64,000 bases of DNA, from contig NZ_JACBJQ010000003.1 of assembly GCF_013404075.1 (NCBI RefSeq), positions 186,001-250,000 of the forward strand, read 5' to 3'. The notes below the pieces were generated by a model. That model had not been told where the DNA came from, did no database searches, and saw only the letters and a list, made by a program, of their open reading frames with translations. This DNA comes from Mycolicibacterium vinylchloridicum (lineage in GTDB: Bacteria; Actinomycetota; Actinomycetes; Mycobacteriales; Mycobacteriaceae). Below, in pieces: positions 62,742-64,000 of the stretch (its first letter is position 1; the number at the start of each line of letters is the position of its first letter). The position numbers and the translations under genes were made by a program.

Positions 62742-64000
62742 CCGGGCGGCTGGCGATCCTCGGGGCCGGAGCCAAAGCCGTTGCCGTGGCGGCCAAGGCC
62801 GCGATGCTGCGCGAGATGGGCGTGGCCACACCGGAGATCGTGGCGGTCGAGCAGACTGCAGTCGCTGCGAATTGGCGGGCGGGCGGCGGCTGGACGGACG
62901 GCCGGCACCGGCTGGGCACCAGCCCGGAGAAGGACGTCGGATTCCCGTACCGCTCGACGCTCCTTCCCGGCCGCAACGCCGAACTCGACCAGCGGATGAT
63001 GCGGCTGAGCTGGCAGTCGTATCTGGTGGCGACCGGGCAGTTCGCCGAATGGGTCGACCGCGGCAAACCGGCTCCCACCCACGAGACGTGGGCCGGTTAT
63101 CTGTGCTGGGTGGGCGAGGCCGCGGGGCTGACCGTGGTCGAGGGTGAGGTCACCCGGCTGTCGCTGGACGGTCAGTCGTGGCTGCTGCATACCCGTGACG
63201 ACACCGTCGCGGCCGACGCGGTGATGATCACCGGCCCAGGCCAGCCCGATCGATCGGTGCTGCCCGGGCATCCGCAGGTCCTCTCCATTGCCCAGTTCTG
63301 GCAGCTGGCTGCCGACCACGATCGCATCGACGCCGAACGGGTTGCGGTGATCGGTGGCGGCGAGACGGCCGCGTCGATGCTCAACGAACTGTTCAAGCAC
63401 CGGGTCTCGACGATCACGGTGATCTCCCCGCAGGCGACGTTGTTCACCAGGGGCGAGAGCTTTTTCGAGAACCGGATGTTCAGCGATCCGACAGACTGGG
63501 CCGGCCTGACGGTGGCCGAACGGCGCGATGTGCTGGCCCGCACCGACCGGGGGGTGTTCTCGGCGCGCGTTCAGGACTCACTGCTGGCCGACGACCGCAT
63601 CCGGCATCTGCGCGGCCGGGTCGCGCATGGTGTTGCCGCCGACGACCGGATCAGGATCACCCTGCACACCGACCGGCACGGCGAGCGGCTGGAGACGGTG
63701 CACGGGTTCGACCTGGTGATCGACGGTTCGGGGGCCGGCTCACTGTGGTTTCTGCCGCTGCTGGGCCAGGACGTGCTGGACCTGCTCGAGGTCAGGCTGA
63801 ACGGCCCGCTGACCAGCGACCGGCTACAGCAGGCCATCGGCGACGACCTTGCGCTGACCGGGGTCGCGCCGAAGTTGTTCCTGCCCAATCTGTCCGGACT
63901 CAGCCAAGGCCCGGGCTTTCCCAACCTCAGCTGCCTGGGCCTGCTGTCCGACCGCGTCCTCGGCGGAGGATGCAACACCCGCCAAGCACATTCAACAACC
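62738..64000 (+). CDS. mbtG: MbtG, lysine N6-hydroxylase, 3' end cut by window edge
   Basis: 421 residues are visible, close to the full length of about 430 in M. tuberculosis. It is an FAD/NADPH N-hydroxylating monooxygenase of the siderophore type. AILGAGAKAVAVAAKAAML is an FAD motif, GFPYRSTLLPGRNAEL and LSWQSYLVATGQFAEWVDRG are typical of MbtG, and VAVIGGGETAASMLNEL is the NADPH site. It hydroxylates lysine side-chain amines to form the hydroxamates that bind iron. The ATG overlaps the mbtF TGA (ATGA). Confidence 0.94.
   Translation, partial: MTGRLAILGAGAKAVAVAAKAAMLREMGVATPEIVAVEQTAVAANWRAGGGWTDGRHRLGTSPEKDVGFPYRSTLLPGRNAELDQRMMRLSWQSYLVATGQFAEWVDRGKPAPTHETWAGYLCWVGEAAGLTVVEGEVTRLSLDGQSWLLHTRDDTVAADAVMITGPGQPDRSVLPGHPQVLSIAQFWQLAADHDRIDAERVAVIGGGETAASMLNELFKHRVSTITVISPQATLFTRGESFFENRMFSDPTDWAGLTVAERRDVLARTDRGVFSARVQDSLLADDRIRHLRGRVAHGVAADDRIRITLHTDRHGERLETVHGFDLVIDGSGAGSLWFLPLLGQDVLDLLEVRLNGPLTSDRLQQAIGDDLALTGVAPKLFLPNLSGLSQGPGFPNLSCLGLLSDRVLGGGCNTRQAHSTT

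Overview
The window is high-GC actinobacterial DNA, almost certainly a rapidly growing Mycobacterium (Mycolicibacterium-type). It carries mycobactin genes (mbtI, mbtA, mbtB, mbtE, mbtF, mbtG, plus an unlinked mbtK), IdeR-type iron boxes in front of them, a mycobacterial glycine-rich GGNGG (PGRS-like) secreted protein, many FadE/FadD/Ech-type genes, and apparently leaderless promoters. All functional calls come from reading translated sequences and motifs; no database search was run.

Layout. (1) 1-13.1 kb: a catabolic island. A minus-strand beta-oxidation operon (enoyl-CoA hydratase, two adjacent acyl-CoA dehydrogenases, and a tandem double acyl-CoA synthetase running off the window edge) lies divergent to a plus-strand oxidative operon: a LimB-like flavin oxygenase, a ferredoxin-reductase/FAD-monooxygenase fusion, an epoxide hydrolase, a degenerate RibBA paralogue and an SDR. 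A regulator with two TetR domains follows. (2) 13.2-18.2 kb: a LuxR-type regulator, then a polyol (mannitol-type) PTS IICBA permease with its DeoR regulator, divergent to a zinc polyol dehydrogenase. (3) 18.2-23 kb: an aldehyde dehydrogenase / glutaryl-CoA dehydrogenase / semialdehyde dehydrogenase operon, divergent to a cupin-type XRE regulator. (4) 23-28.8 kb: an aromatic ring-hydroxylation and meta-cleavage set (MhpA-like hydroxylase, TetR, FAH hydrolase, VOC extradiol dioxygenase) and a P450. (5) 28.8-34.6 kb: a sulfatase and SRPBCC protein, mbtK, a TIM-barrel isomerase and the PGRS-like protein with a strong terminator.

(6) 34.7-45.3 kb: a flavin monooxygenase plus cation/proton antiporter pair with an iron-box-like promoter. 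It converges on a minus-strand operon of GT2 glycosyltransferase, Drr-type ABC exporter (ATPase and two permeases), GT1 glycosyltransferase and a membrane-anchored A-T-TE NRPS-like enzyme. This looks like a complete make-glycosylate-export system with no product I recognise. (7) 45.4-64 kb: the mycobactin locus. mbtI and the divergent mbtA/mbtB pair each have iron boxes.

The main anomaly is in region 7. The PKS genes mbtC and mbtD, which sit between mbtB and mbtE in M. tuberculosis, are absent here. The mbtE-position gene instead encodes a dimodular NRPS (C-A-PCP-C-A-PCP). Its second A domain lacks the Asp that holds an alpha-amino group and has an acidic residue at the next pocket position, as in beta-alanine-activating domains. 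The inferred product is a mycobactin in which the polyketide beta-hydroxy acid is replaced by a beta-amino acid, turning the ester link into an amide.
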